NCBI GenBank assembly: GCA_016214855.1
Contig: JACRMT010000011.1
Coordinates: 1-64,000 of the forward strand
Length of the DNA: 64,000 nt
Source: Nitrospirota bacterium
GTDB lineage: Bacteria > Nitrospirota > Thermodesulfovibrionia > Thermodesulfovibrionales > UBA6898
Direction: 5' to 3'
The position numbers and the translations under genes are program-made. Positions 8,030 through 16,189 of the stretch are shown here, piece by piece. The notes beneath the pieces are model-generated. The model ran no database searches and was not told the origin of the DNA. It worked only from the letters and a program-made list of their open reading frames with translations. Within the stretch, counting starts at the first letter, position 1. Each line of letters opens with the position of its first letter.

Positions 8030-9901
8030 CTAAAAAAACGGCCTCAGTACCTGATCAAAAGTCCTTCTCAGGGCAAAAGAAAAGCGGTGGTCCATCTGAC
8101 CACTGCCTTCCGTTTTTCTGAGCGTGTAACGCGCGGTCAAATAGGTCTTTCTGAAAGACCAGGACAGAGACGGGTCAAACTCGAGGGTTGACAAACCTGT
8201 GTTGGCCTTCGCATACGATATTCGGGCGTTCACAAAAAGCCTTCTGCCAAGCTGTCTTGACACCCCTAAATAAATCAACGTAGTGTTCGTGTCAGCAGCA
8301 AGCCCGCCCGTCTTTTGTATAGAAAGATAATTCGCGCCAAGATTAAACCTGACTGCCAGCACGTTCCAGTACATGTCGCCGCGGAGACTGAGCAGCTTTT
8401 CTTTTTCCCCTGTCTGCAAACTGTCGGTCTGATAAAAATTCCGCGATGCCAAATAGATGCTGCCCGGCAGAAGCGTACTGAAACTAAATCCAACTCTTTG
8501 GATATCCCGCTCTTCGCCGGCTATACCGGAATGGCTGTATGCATATTCCGTAAGCGTACCGATCCGTGTTCTCGTGGCAAGACCAACGCGTGCGCCATAG
8601 TCCCGCTGCTTATCACTGCCGCCTGCACTCAAGACTCCGGAAAGGGTAAGCCTGTTTGACAGCTGATACCGGATTGAATCAGAAACTGACACAAAGTAAT
8701 CCCCTGCGCTGCCCACAACATTCGTGTCCGACAGGCTGTTCACAACATCACGCTCGGTGTTGCCATACCCAAGGCTGACAGAGACAGTATTACTGAGACG
8801 TTCGGAAAGGTTTCGGGTATATTGGCTTCCAACATTACCTGAGTACCCACTGCTCAGATCAGCCGTAAAGTAGCGAAGACCGCCCAAAATTGAAAGACTG
8901 TCTTTTTGATCCTTACCGAACCTCTTCAGCCAAATGCCCCGGCTGGAAATGTCAAACAGACTGCCGCTGTCTCCGGAGCGGTAAAATATACGGTTAAAGA
9001 CATCTAACGTGGTGGCAGCCTTTGTATCCGGGAAATGATAGTCTGCGCGCAGTTCGAAAAGATGCTCCTTAAAAGAATAGGCGTTATTATCTGAATTATT
9101 GGTGTTATTAATATAGCGATATTCAAAGAAATAATCGCTGTTTTTCATAAAGGTGACTGCCCTGAAATCAAGATTGGTATTCTCTGACCTGAATCCTGAA
9201 CTGCCGTTATCATATATATACCTGTCATAATCGAGCGTAAAAGACGGAAAGGGTATCACAAGCCCACCTCTTTCCTTTCGGTTCGCCATGTTGCTGCTAT
9301 TATTGCTGTCGTTGCTGCTTGTACCATCATTGCCTGCGTTGCCATTATTTTCATTGCCTAAAGCAGAAGAGCCCACAGGCAACTGCCTCACAAGGGAGAT
9401 GACCTTACCGTTTCGGAAAAATGCCAGAGACCTGCCGGGCATATTGTAATAAAGACTCAATCCATAATTGTAGCTTGTGTAACGTCCGGAGGTGCTATAG
9501 TCAAAGCGCAGTTGTATCGGCTGGGGGAAATAGGCCAGAGGACCCCGCAATACCCGGCTATTCAGGAGAAAGATTCTTGTGCCAAAACCATACGTATTTT
9601 CTGTAACGCCGGGATTACGTATATCCTGCATAAAGGAGCCTGAAAGTTCAAACATAACCAGGCGAGGGTCAGATACATACCCGCTGAGTTTAATGTGATA
9701 TTCATGCCTCAGCTTATCCTGTTCGCGACGGTCACCCCATTCCCTCTCATAGTCAACAGAAATATCACCGGTTAAAAGAAAATACCGTGAGTGAAGCCGG
9801 GAACTGTCGGATAATGCATCGGCATTCTTTACAGGAAAAAATAAAAAAATAAAAAAAATAAAGAGAATCTTGATCTCACTGCTTTTTCTATACTTAATCA
9901 T
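8030..9901 (-). CDS. Outer-membrane beta-barrel protein (porin-like)
   Basis: 623 residues with a signal peptide (IKILFIFFIFLFFPV to ADALS). The rest is alternating amphipathic strands rich in Y, R, S and G, many of the form RxxFxLGYxYxNT. It ends in RTFDQVLRPFF, with the terminal Phe typical of barrels inserted by the BAM machinery. Residues about 185-215 form a low-complexity N/S/G-rich stretch, probably a long loop. I recognise no named family. Lying between a prolyl isomerase and cytochrome/NHL genes, it is the best candidate for the outer-membrane channel of a porin-cytochrome conduit. Strand count cannot be judged by eye. Confidence 0.8.
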   Translation of the reverse strand: MIKYRKSSEIKILFIFFIFLFFPVKNADALSDSSRLHSRYFLLTGDISVDYEREWGDRREQDKLRHEYHIKLSGYVSDPRLVMFELSGSFMQDIRNPGVTENTYGFGTRIFLLNSRVLRGPLAYFPQPIQLRFDYSTSGRYTSYNYGLSLYYNMPGRSLAFFRNGKVISLVRQLPVGSSALGNENNGNAGNDGTSSNDSNNSSNMANRKERGGLVIPFPSFTLDYDRYIYDNGSSGFRSENTNLDFRAVTFMKNSDYFFEYRYINNTNNSDNNAYSFKEHLFELRADYHFPDTKAATTLDVFNRIFYRSGDSGSLFDISSRGIWLKRFGKDQKDSLSILGGLRYFTADLSSGYSGNVGSQYTRNLSERLSNTVSVSLGYGNTERDVVNSLSDTNVVGSAGDYFVSVSDSIRYQLSNRLTLSGVLSAGGSDKQRDYGARVGLATRTRIGTLTEYAYSHSGIAGEERDIQRVGFSFSTLLPGSIYLASRNFYQTDSLQTGEKEKLLSLRGDMYWNVLAVRFNLGANYLSIQKTGGLAADTNTTLIYLGVSRQLGRRLFVNARISYAKANTGLSTLEFDPSLSWSFRKTYLTARYTLRKTEGSGQMDHRFSFALRRTFDQVLRPFF

Positions 9902-9927
9902 GCAGTTTCATTATCAGACATAGCATG

Positions 9928-10989
9928 TCAGGGTTTATCGTCAATAGTTATCATAATAGTGACCGGATGCTCGTCTTTCATCCTCTTTAGTATCTCCGCC
10001 TTTTTTTCATCAAATCGCTGCTTCTGAAGTTTTTGTGCCAGGTCATCCTTCACCTTTTCAAATTCGGGCAGCTCGCCCGGCCTCTTTTCGCCGGCCTTTA
10101 GAATATGCAGGCCGTGGATAGTCCTGATCACTCCGCTCAGCTGCCCCGGCTCCAGCGCAAAGGCAGCGGTTTCCAACTCCTCAGGGGTAAGCATTCCCTT
10201 ATGGATAAAGCCAAGATCTCCGCCCTTAACCCGGTAAGGATCATCAGAGTTGTTATAGGCTATCATAAAGAAGTCCTCGCCGGACTGAATTTTCTTCAGC
10301 AGTTCCTCAGCCTTTTCCCTCTTTTTCTGCCAGGCATCTTCCATGGCTGATGGGTCAACCTTTAAAAGAATGCTCTGCATACGAACAGATGCCGGCCGCC
10401 GAAAACTTTCCCTATGTTTCTCATAATACGTTACTAATTCCTCTTCCAGATACGCGCTCTTTTTTAAAAGTTTTATCAGGAATTCATTAGCAGACAGGTA
10501 GGTCTTGATTTTTTCCTTAAAGGCTTCCATCGAGAGCCCTCTTAGTTTCAAGACTTCCTGCAATGCCTGTTCTGATCCCATACTCTGCACATTTTGTGCA
10601 ACAACGCCGGTCACTGCAGCTTCCGAAATTTGTAGACCCTCTTTTAAGGCGGCATAATAAATCAGCTGTGCCTCAATCAATTCGTCCAGGGCCTCGCGCC
10701 GGTACGCCGGCTTCTGCGTAAGATCCTGACCATGAGAATACATATTCTGCACCTTCTTGCTGACAGCCTCCTGAAGGTCCATATCTGTAATAACTGCAGC
10801 TCCGACACGGGCGATAACTGCAGGATTTAGGGGAACCGTCCCGGTGGCTGCTGCTGAGGCTTGAGGAGGTAATACTTTTATTTCATCTGAAAACGCGGGG
10901 GAACAATTCAGGAGGACGAGGGAAATCAGACAACATGAGAAAAAGAATGACCAGAGTTTCTGCAGCCGTATCTTCCAATTTTGTCTCAT
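9928..10989 (-). CDS. Exported parvulin-type peptidyl-prolyl isomerase (SurA/PrsA-like)
   Basis: 353 residues. A signal peptide (hydrophobic to about residue 33) is followed by a SurA-N-like helical region (about 50-180) containing DELIEAQLIYYAALKEG. A PPIC rotamase domain (about 200-305) has SILLKV, GGDLGFIHKGML, FALEPGQLSGVI and GLHILKAGEK. ATG at 10989 with GAGGGG upstream is chosen over an in-frame TTG at 11010. The gene sits just before the barrel gene with a 26-base gap and just after the terminator of the first tetrahaem gene. Such isomerases fold exported or outer-membrane proteins, so it is probably a dedicated chaperone for the barrel or cytochromes. Confidence 0.88.
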   Translation of the reverse strand: MRQNWKIRLQKLWSFFFSCCLISLVLLNCSPAFSDEIKVLPPQASAAATGTVPLNPAVIARVGAAVITDMDLQEAVSKKVQNMYSHGQDLTQKPAYRREALDELIEAQLIYYAALKEGLQISEAAVTGVVAQNVQSMGSEQALQEVLKLRGLSMEAFKEKIKTYLSANEFLIKLLKKSAYLEEELVTYYEKHRESFRRPASVRMQSILLKVDPSAMEDAWQKKREKAEELLKKIQSGEDFFMIAYNNSDDPYRVKGGDLGFIHKGMLTPEELETAAFALEPGQLSGVIRTIHGLHILKAGEKRPGELPEFEKVKDDLAQKLQKQRFDEKKAEILKRMKDEHPVTIMITIDDKP

Positions 10990-11072
10990 GCGCCTTTTCC
11001 CCTCACGCAATAAATTTTAATATTATACTTTTCCATGAGCAAAAGAGGCAACTATAATTGCAATGGATAAAC

Positions 11073-11102
11073 AAAGGGGGCAAGCAGTTGCTTGCCCCCT
11101 TT
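11073..11102 (-). terminator. Rho-independent terminator after OmcE-like gene
   Basis: A perfect 13-base-pair stem (AAAGGGGGCAAGC with its complement) and a 4-base loop. On the minus strand it is followed by a short T-rich stretch (TTTGTTT). It lies 22 bases after the tetrahaem stop and before the prolyl isomerase gene. It would make the tetrahaem transcript mostly single-gene, allowing much higher expression of that cytochrome than of the genes read through downstream. Confidence 0.85.
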
Positions 11103-11124
11103 GCCCACTGATACTTAATACTTC

Positions 11125-11898
11125 TTATTTTAATGAGTGACAATCCACGCAAAGGTCAGCTGCCGGTCTCCTCAGAAACGAACCGTTTGTCTGATCATGA
11201 GGATCATGGCATGTGCCGCACTCAACTCTGTTGTTTGCACCTGGACCATAATTATACAGCCTGAGTGCTGCTGGAACGGCTCCGACAGCTGCCAGGCCTG
11301 CTATGTTAGGCGCAGCATCCGTGTACACGATACCAACAGGGTGGTCATTCGTAAGATCGACGCCAGAAAGACCGCCAATAGCCGGATTATATCCGGGCCG
11401 AGCTCCACCAGCCATGTATGCGGGATTAGTAGCATATCCGGTATAACTAAGATTATTTGCACCGCCGATCAAGGTCCCAGGATTTGCTGTCATGGCAAAA
11501 CCGGAAGTAACAATACCATTTTTATACGTAACACCGAGGCCCTGGACTCCATCATGACATGACAGACAGGTAAGAGAGTTCGCTCCCGGCTGATCCACTA
11601 CGGTGGTAGCAAGGGTAGCACCCTGGTTACCTGGAAGAGTACCGCCATATACCACAAACGCGCCGGCAATCGCACTCAAATCTCTTGCCCAGAGAGGAAC
11701 GCCCGTAATTGTGGTATCCCCACCATGAGGTATGTGGCAGAAACCGCATACCGATGCTGCGATATCAGCAGTCTGGGGAGCATTTGGATCGATCTGAGTA
11801 GAAGTCAGATTATGTCTCGAAGTTGAAACAACAGCAAATGCTGCGGTACTGACTGCAAGAAGTGCAATTACAAACATTAAAATCATTACTTTTTTCAT
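11125..11898 (-). CDS. OmcE-like exported tetrahaem cytochrome c, candidate nanowire subunit
   Basis: 257 residues with a signal peptide (MKKVMILMFVIALLAV to AAFAV) and four CxxCH motifs: CGFCHIPH, CLSCHDG, CGTCHDPH and CVDCH. It shares the RHNL, PLW, CLSCHDG, VDLTNDHPV, CHDPH, FLRRP pattern with OmcE-type tetrahaem cytochromes. The mature chain is rich in Gly, Ala and Asn. ATG at 11898 is set by a perfect AAGGAG six bases upstream. The gene has its own sigma-54-like promoter and a strong terminator, features of a highly expressed single gene. Filament formation is inferred from family resemblance and cannot be shown from sequence alone. Confidence 0.9.
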   Translation of the reverse strand: MKKVMILMFVIALLAVSTAAFAVVSTSRHNLTSTQIDPNAPQTADIAASVCGFCHIPHGGDTTITGVPLWARDLSAIAGAFVVYGGTLPGNQGATLATTVVDQPGANSLTCLSCHDGVQGLGVTYKNGIVTSGFAMTANPGTLIGGANNLSYTGYATNPAYMAGGARPGYNPAIGGLSGVDLTNDHPVGIVYTDAAPNIAGLAAVGAVPAALRLYNYGPGANNRVECGTCHDPHDQTNGSFLRRPAADLCVDCHSLK

Positions 11899-12034
11899 CG
11901 TTGTCTCCTTAATTTCTGTTAATAAATTAATTTCCACAGCATCATCCAAAATCTACTCAATACTACTACTAATATTATTACCTCCTTTATTCTGATTATT
12001 TTCATCAACAGCACATTATTGTCTAATTTAAGCA

Positions 12035-12050
12035 GCAAAATATATGCCAA
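12035..12050 (-). promoter_or_regulatory. Sigma-54-like -24/-12 promoter of tetrahaem gene
   Basis: Minus strand: TTGGCAT, five bases, TTGCT, matching the YTGGCAC-N5-TTGCW consensus at nearly every conserved position. It lies about 137 bases before the tetrahaem ATG, giving a leader of roughly 125 bases. It is within the 314-base gap 11899-12212, the longest gap in the window. The rest of that gap is AT-rich, with no ORF or clear hairpin seen. A sigma-54 promoter needs an NtrC-type activator; binding sites for one cannot be named here. Confidence 0.55.
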
Positions 12051-12212
12051 GTTTCCCGGATAAATTGCAAAAACAAAAATCCTTTATTATTAAACATTAA
12101 AAGTAATAGCAGCACTATTCATTCAAATACTCTTACTGTCTTCAGCGTCATTTAACTCACTTGAAAGCGATTATTCACCCATGATTGACGGGCGGCCCCT
12201 GTCCTATGGCCC

Positions 12213-13277
12213 CTATGGCGACTTCTTTTTCTCACCCGCTTCCTTCGTTTCCCGACTCTTGTCAAATTTCTTGCCAAGATACTGAAATATCTGTACAACT
12301 CCTGGATACTGATCAACAACATAGATCTTATCATCATGATCAATCGCAATGCCAGCCGGAAGCCAGAACTTTCCCGGTGGATCTCCAGGGCCGCCAACAG
12401 AGAGGAGAATATGCCCCTCCTGATCGAATATCTGGAAATTAGAAAATGCTGTATCCACAACATAGATGTGCCCCTCTGAATCAACAGCCACACCCTTCGG
12501 CCGTGCCAAGGTACCAGGCAAATCTCCAAGCTGCCCAATCTTCCTGAGAAACTTGCCTTGGGCATCAAAAACCTGAACCCTGAAATTGCCGGTGTCCACA
12601 ACATACAACTTTCCTTCAGCATCAATCGTTATATTTGAAGGGTAATTAAACTGCCCCTCTGCCGTCCCCCGGCTGCCGATTGTTCTGATCAAGTTACTGT
12701 CTTTCAGGGAATAGACAGCTACATAATGTTTTTTTGAATCAACAACATACAGGACGCCTCTTTTATCATCAACAGCAACTCCGCTGGGGCTCTCAAGCTC
12801 ACCCTTCTGGCCGAAAACGCCGGCATATTTCTTGCCCCTGTATACAAAAACCCTGTCCTGACTAATATCGGTCACGAAAAGTCTGCCGTCTTCCGAGAAA
12901 CTCATGCCAACAGGAAACGATAACTTTCCGATACCGGCTTCTGTGCCGATAAAATCATAAGACTTATTTTTCAGATCAAAGAGAAAAACCTTTCCCGGAT
13001 CAGAAACATAAATCACCCCCTGCTTGTCAACAGCAACACCGTAAGGCTTTGCCATCGCATCGACCTTTTCCTCTCCAAAAAGCGCGTCAGCAACACCGGT
13101 TTTCTTGCCGACATCAAGGGTGCTCCGGATTGTATCAACATATCGTATCCGCGGTTCGTCCGGAGGAAGGGGCCAGACCATATCTATGTTCGGCTTCTGA
13201 TAGGTCGGTGCACAGGAAACAATGAGGGAAAGAGTGAGGAAGAGAACAAAGGTCAACCACTCAGTTTTTCTGCTCAC
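12213..13277 (-). CDS. NHL-repeat beta-propeller lipoprotein
   Basis: About 354 residues. GTG at 13277 is chosen because AAAGGGG precedes it and it puts the signal peptide at the N-terminus, ending in a lipobox (IVSC). ATG at 13325 would add 16 residues. The mature protein starts with WPLPPDEPRIRYV, then six or so blades such as KGVAVDSEGHIYVVDTAFSN and NFRVQVFDAQGK. The last 15 residues are lysine-rich (KEAGEKKKSP), unlike the paralogue at 6987-8021. It follows the 11-haem gene by about 100 bases and is probably cotranscribed with it. Role inferred as scaffold or assembly factor for cytochromes. Confidence 0.86.
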   Translation of the reverse strand: MSRKTEWLTFVLFLTLSLIVSCAPTYQKPNIDMVWPLPPDEPRIRYVDTIRSTLDVGKKTGVADALFGEEKVDAMAKPYGVAVDKQGVIYVSDPGKVFLFDLKNKSYDFIGTEAGIGKLSFPVGMSFSEDGRLFVTDISQDRVFVYRGKKYAGVFGQKGELESPSGVAVDDKRGVLYVVDSKKHYVAVYSLKDSNLIRTIGSRGTAEGQFNYPSNITIDAEGKLYVVDTGNFRVQVFDAQGKFLRKIGQLGDLPGTLARPKGVAVDSEGHIYVVDTAFSNFQIFDQEGHILLSVGGPGDPPGKFWLPAGIAIDHDDKIYVVDQYPGVVQIFQYLGKKFDKSRETKEAGEKKKSP

Positions 13278-13383
13278 TGAGCCCCTTTCTCTAAGGTAAT
13301 CGTATCGTGAATTGGTCATCTGCATTTCCCCGGATAATTTTCGACTTGTAATATATCATTTGATATCAAATATAACAACTGCA

Positions 13384-14310
13384 TCACTTCTTGTGACAAT
13401 TGATACAAAGCTCAAATGAAGAGTTTGCCTTGAATACTATAAGTCGTCTATATTCGGAACTGTGAGGATTATGGCAACTCCCGCAATAAAACTCTTTTTC
13501 CGGCCGCGCAGGATCCTTAATTTCCGTTTTCTTCGTCGTTTTTTTACTATCTCTTTTTTCAATTGATCCAACCGGATGCCTGAATTCTGCTACAACATGC
13601 CGCTTTTTCAGAACATCAGGATGGCAGGTGACACAGACCGCCGCAGGCCTGTCGTTAAGCAATGCCATCTCAGCAGTGGCATGGGGACTATGGCAACTGA
13701 GACACATGCCGCCGGCAACCGGTGCATGCACGTTTTTCTTCGAAAAGATCGCCTTATCATGGCAATTAAAACAGAGGTCAGGGGCTTCAGATAACAGGAG
13801 TTTTGCATTGTCAGCGCTGTGCGGGTTATGACAACTCGTACACATACCGCCCATTACCGGCGCATGGATTGTCTTATTTTCAAATTTGGTCTTGTCATGG
13901 CAGTTGAAGCAGAGCCCCGGCATTTCAGCGATAAGCAGCTTCTGAGCATCTGCGGAATGAGGGTTGTGGCATGTCGTGCAGCCCATCATAAGAGCTGCAT
14001 GCACATTTTTCTTTGAGAAGATGCCTTTATCGTGACAGCCATAACAGATATCAGGCTGAGAAGCAGAGAGGCCCTTTGGTACCTTTCCGGTAACTTTATG
14101 CGGCACGTCCGTAACATTGAGGCTGGTATGGCACGTTACACAGCCCATACCTATAGCGGCATGTACCGTTTTCTTTTTGTCAAGATCAGGATGGCACATA
14201 CTGCAGTCAACCGGTTCAGCAAATACTGGCTGGACACCAAAACAGAATAAAAAGATAAAACATGCTGCCGACCGAATCAAATTTGCCCGAATTGAACTTA
14301 ACTGTTTCAT
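13384..14310 (-). CDS. Exported 11-haem cytochrome c (repeated doubled-CxxCH)
   Basis: 308 residues from ATG 14310 (or 311 from ATG 14319). A signal peptide ending in VFAEP is followed by eleven CxxCH motifs: CSMCH, CVTCH, CYGCH, CTTCH, CFNCH, CTSCH, CFNCH, CLSCH, CVTCH, CGSCH and CINCH. The middle consists of near-identical repeats (KKNVHAP, GGMCxSCHNPHSAD, PxLCFNCHDK), so the protein grew by internal duplication of a two-haem unit. A lysine-rich linker without haems lies between haems 9 and 10. Probably a periplasmic electron carrier that feeds the conduit. A -10 box overlaps the first ATG, favouring the second ATG and a leaderless message. Confidence 0.9.
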   Translation of the reverse strand: MKQLSSIRANLIRSAACFIFLFCFGVQPVFAEPVDCSMCHPDLDKKKTVHAAIGMGCVTCHTSLNVTDVPHKVTGKVPKGLSASQPDICYGCHDKGIFSKKNVHAALMMGCTTCHNPHSADAQKLLIAEMPGLCFNCHDKTKFENKTIHAPVMGGMCTSCHNPHSADNAKLLLSEAPDLCFNCHDKAIFSKKNVHAPVAGGMCLSCHSPHATAEMALLNDRPAAVCVTCHPDVLKKRHVVAEFRHPVGSIEKRDSKKTTKKTEIKDPARPEKEFYCGSCHNPHSSEYRRLIVFKANSSFELCINCHKK

Positions 14311-14317
14311 GCTTTTC

Positions 14318-14347
14318 ATTATATGAGTATAGACCCTATTTTTTCAA
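14318..14347 (-). promoter_or_regulatory. Sigma-70-type promoter of 11-haem cytochrome gene
   Basis: Minus strand: TTGAAA (14342-14347), an 18-base spacer, then TATAAT (14318-14323). The -10 box overlaps the ATG at 14319, and the expected transcription start falls at or next to the ATG at 14310. That would make the message leaderless, consistent with the lack of a Shine-Dalgarno sequence. Confidence 0.5.
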
Positions 14348-14420
14348 TGGAAATATTATTATCGATACACTGCCCAAACTATCACACAATCTCTGAGTCA
14401 TCTGACGATATTGCCACATG

Positions 14421-15446
14421 TCAATACCATATGACTGACCCATCTTTCATTTTTACCGGGACTTTTCGCATTGTCAGGTGTTTTTCCCAAAGCTGCCTGT
14501 TATCGGCATACCACCGGATCGCCTTTGCCAGCCCGTCTTCAAACACAATGCTCGTCCTGAACCCAAGGACCTCCTCGGCTTTTGCGGTAGAAGAGATATG
14601 TTTCTGTACCTGGCCATATCTCTCCTGAATATAATCAAGATGTTCCTTTGACCCGAATTCAGCGGAGATTATCCTTGCGATCTCGAGCACCGAGATGTCT
14701 CTCCCGGTTCCCACGTTAAAAACCTCACCTTTGACCCTTTCAAGCGGCGCATGGATAGCAAGATCTATCGCCCTGGCCGTATCTTCCGCATACACCCAGT
14801 CCCTCGAGGCAGAACCATCCCCATGGATCGTCAGCGGTTCTCCGAGAATACAGCTCGTAATAAACCGCGGCACAACCTTTTCCAGATGCTGCCTCGGGCC
14901 AAAATTATTGAACGGCCGGATGATTACCCCCGGGATATCATGAGTCAGGACATATGAATAGACAAGCCGGTCGGCGCCGGCCTTTGCGGCCGCATAGGGG
15001 CTGGTCGGATTCAGAGGGTGAAGCTCATCCATCGGCTCATATTCTGCTGTGCCATAAACTTCGGAAGTGGATATGTGGATAAACCTCTCGATTCGTTCTG
15101 CATGCTTCAGAACAGCATTGGCCACTGACTGAGTCCCGAGTACATCCGTAACAAAAAAGACCCGCTGGGAATAGAGGGAGCGAGCCACATGGGTCTCTGC
15201 TGCAAAATGCACAACGATATCAGCCCGTGCAACCAGGTCGCTGACCAGATCAAGGTTATTGATATCGCCATACCAGAACTCAAACCGGTCTGCATTGCGA
15301 ATATCAGAAGGGATATTTTCAATGTCACCGGCATAGGTAAGCATATCCAGAACAATGAGATGATAATCAGGATATTTCCTGAAAATGAACTCAACGAAAT
15401 TACTGCCGATAAAACCGGCGCCGCCTGTCACTAACATGGTTTTCAT
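14421..15446 (-). CDS. RmlB-like NAD-dependent nucleotide-sugar 4,6-dehydratase/epimerase
   Basis: 341 residues of the extended short-chain dehydrogenase family. The N-terminus has the NAD-binding [17 protein letters not shown] and YAAAKAGAD give the catalytic Ser/Thr and YxxxK, and GPRQHLEKVVPRF and GDGSASRDWVYAEDTARAI mark the sugar-nucleotide domain of the dTDP-glucose 4,6-dehydratase group. ATG at 15446 follows GAGGATGAGC; a second ATG at 15452 overlaps the upstream stop. It probably makes a 4-keto-6-deoxy sugar nucleotide for the glycan. The substrate (dTDP-, UDP- or GDP-) cannot be fixed from sequence. It is the downstream-most gene of the glycan cluster. Confidence 0.82.
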   Translation of the reverse strand: MKTMLVTGGAGFIGSNFVEFIFRKYPDYHLIVLDMLTYAGDIENIPSDIRNADRFEFWYGDINNLDLVSDLVARADIVVHFAAETHVARSLYSQRVFFVTDVLGTQSVANAVLKHAERIERFIHISTSEVYGTAEYEPMDELHPLNPTSPYAAAKAGADRLVYSYVLTHDIPGVIIRPFNNFGPRQHLEKVVPRFITSCILGEPLTIHGDGSASRDWVYAEDTARAIDLAIHAPLERVKGEVFNVGTGRDISVLEIARIISAEFGSKEHLDYIQERYGQVQKHISSTAKAEEVLGFRTSIVFEDGLAKAIRWYADNRQLWEKHLTMRKVPVKMKDGSVIWY

Positions 15447-15448
15447 GC

Positions 15449-16189
15449 TCATCCTCGTCTCAACATTATGTCATTCTTTTCTGCTATTGCAAGCAGTGAT
15501 GTGCCTATGGGTAAGGATATCATTTGGGAGACACGTCTTTCCATATCAAACCAGCCTTTCAATATCCTGTTTACCGCAGGGTTAATCTCAAATGGTGAAC
15601 GGACATCCACTGGCCTCATCCGGAGAATCTTCATCGGCAGATAGAGCATCATGAATATATATTCGTTACTGTTAAGGACAAAATCTGCATTGTGAAGAGC
15701 ACCGGCCAGCCGCTCTTTGGTATAACGTCTCTTGTGAAATGCACGCTTATCGACAAAACTCCAGAGTTCATCACGTGCGGGAACAGTCACCACTGCTATC
15801 CCTCCCTGCCTTAATACCCTGAAGGCCTCTTTTAATGGCGCAGTATCATCTTCAATATGCTCAATCACATCAAAAAGACCGACAATGTCAAAGCTCCCGT
15901 CCTGAAAAGGGAGACTTGATGCGTCTCCACGCACCTTCGTGAACCCTGGCCACCCTAAAACCAAAGCCTCTTCGTAGTATTCGCAGCCGGTCACATCATA
16001 GCCCTTATGCGCCAAAAAACTGCTCACATTCCCTGTGCCGCAGCCAACTTCTAGGATCTTTGCAGGCGGCGGAATAACCTTACTGATCCTGTCATATATC
16101 CATTTCCGCCGCACCTGGAACCAGAAATAAGTCTCCTCGGCCTCTTTCAGCTGCCTGAAAAATAAGGGGTCAAAGCTCTCTTCCTTCAC
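15449..16189 (-). CDS. Class I SAM-dependent methyltransferase
   Basis: 246 residues. The SAM-binding motif I is LEVGCGTG, followed by the acidic GCEYYEE strand and LPFQDGSFDIVGLFDVIEHI, all typical of type 11 methyltransferases. The C-terminal half is hydrophobic (IFMMLYLPMKILRM) and may contact the membrane. It overlaps the WbqC gene by 4 bases and ends next to the RmlB-like gene. Likely methylates a sugar or lipid-linked glycan intermediate; the acceptor is unknown. Confidence 0.82.
   Translation of the reverse strand: MKEESFDPLFFRQLKEAEETYFWFQVRRKWIYDRISKVIPPPAKILEVGCGTGNVSSFLAHKGYDVTGCEYYEEALVLGWPGFTKVRGDASSLPFQDGSFDIVGLFDVIEHIEDDTAPLKEAFRVLRQGGIAVVTVPARDELWSFVDKRAFHKRRYTKERLAGALHNADFVLNSNEYIFMMLYLPMKILRMRPVDVRSPFEINPAVNRILKGWFDMERRVSQMISLPIGTSLLAIAEKNDIMLRRG

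Noticed and set aside
12152-12625. 157-residue minus-strand ORF overlapping the NHL lipoprotein end
   Set aside because: It lies out of frame within the NHL gene and has no signal, domain or start site of its own.
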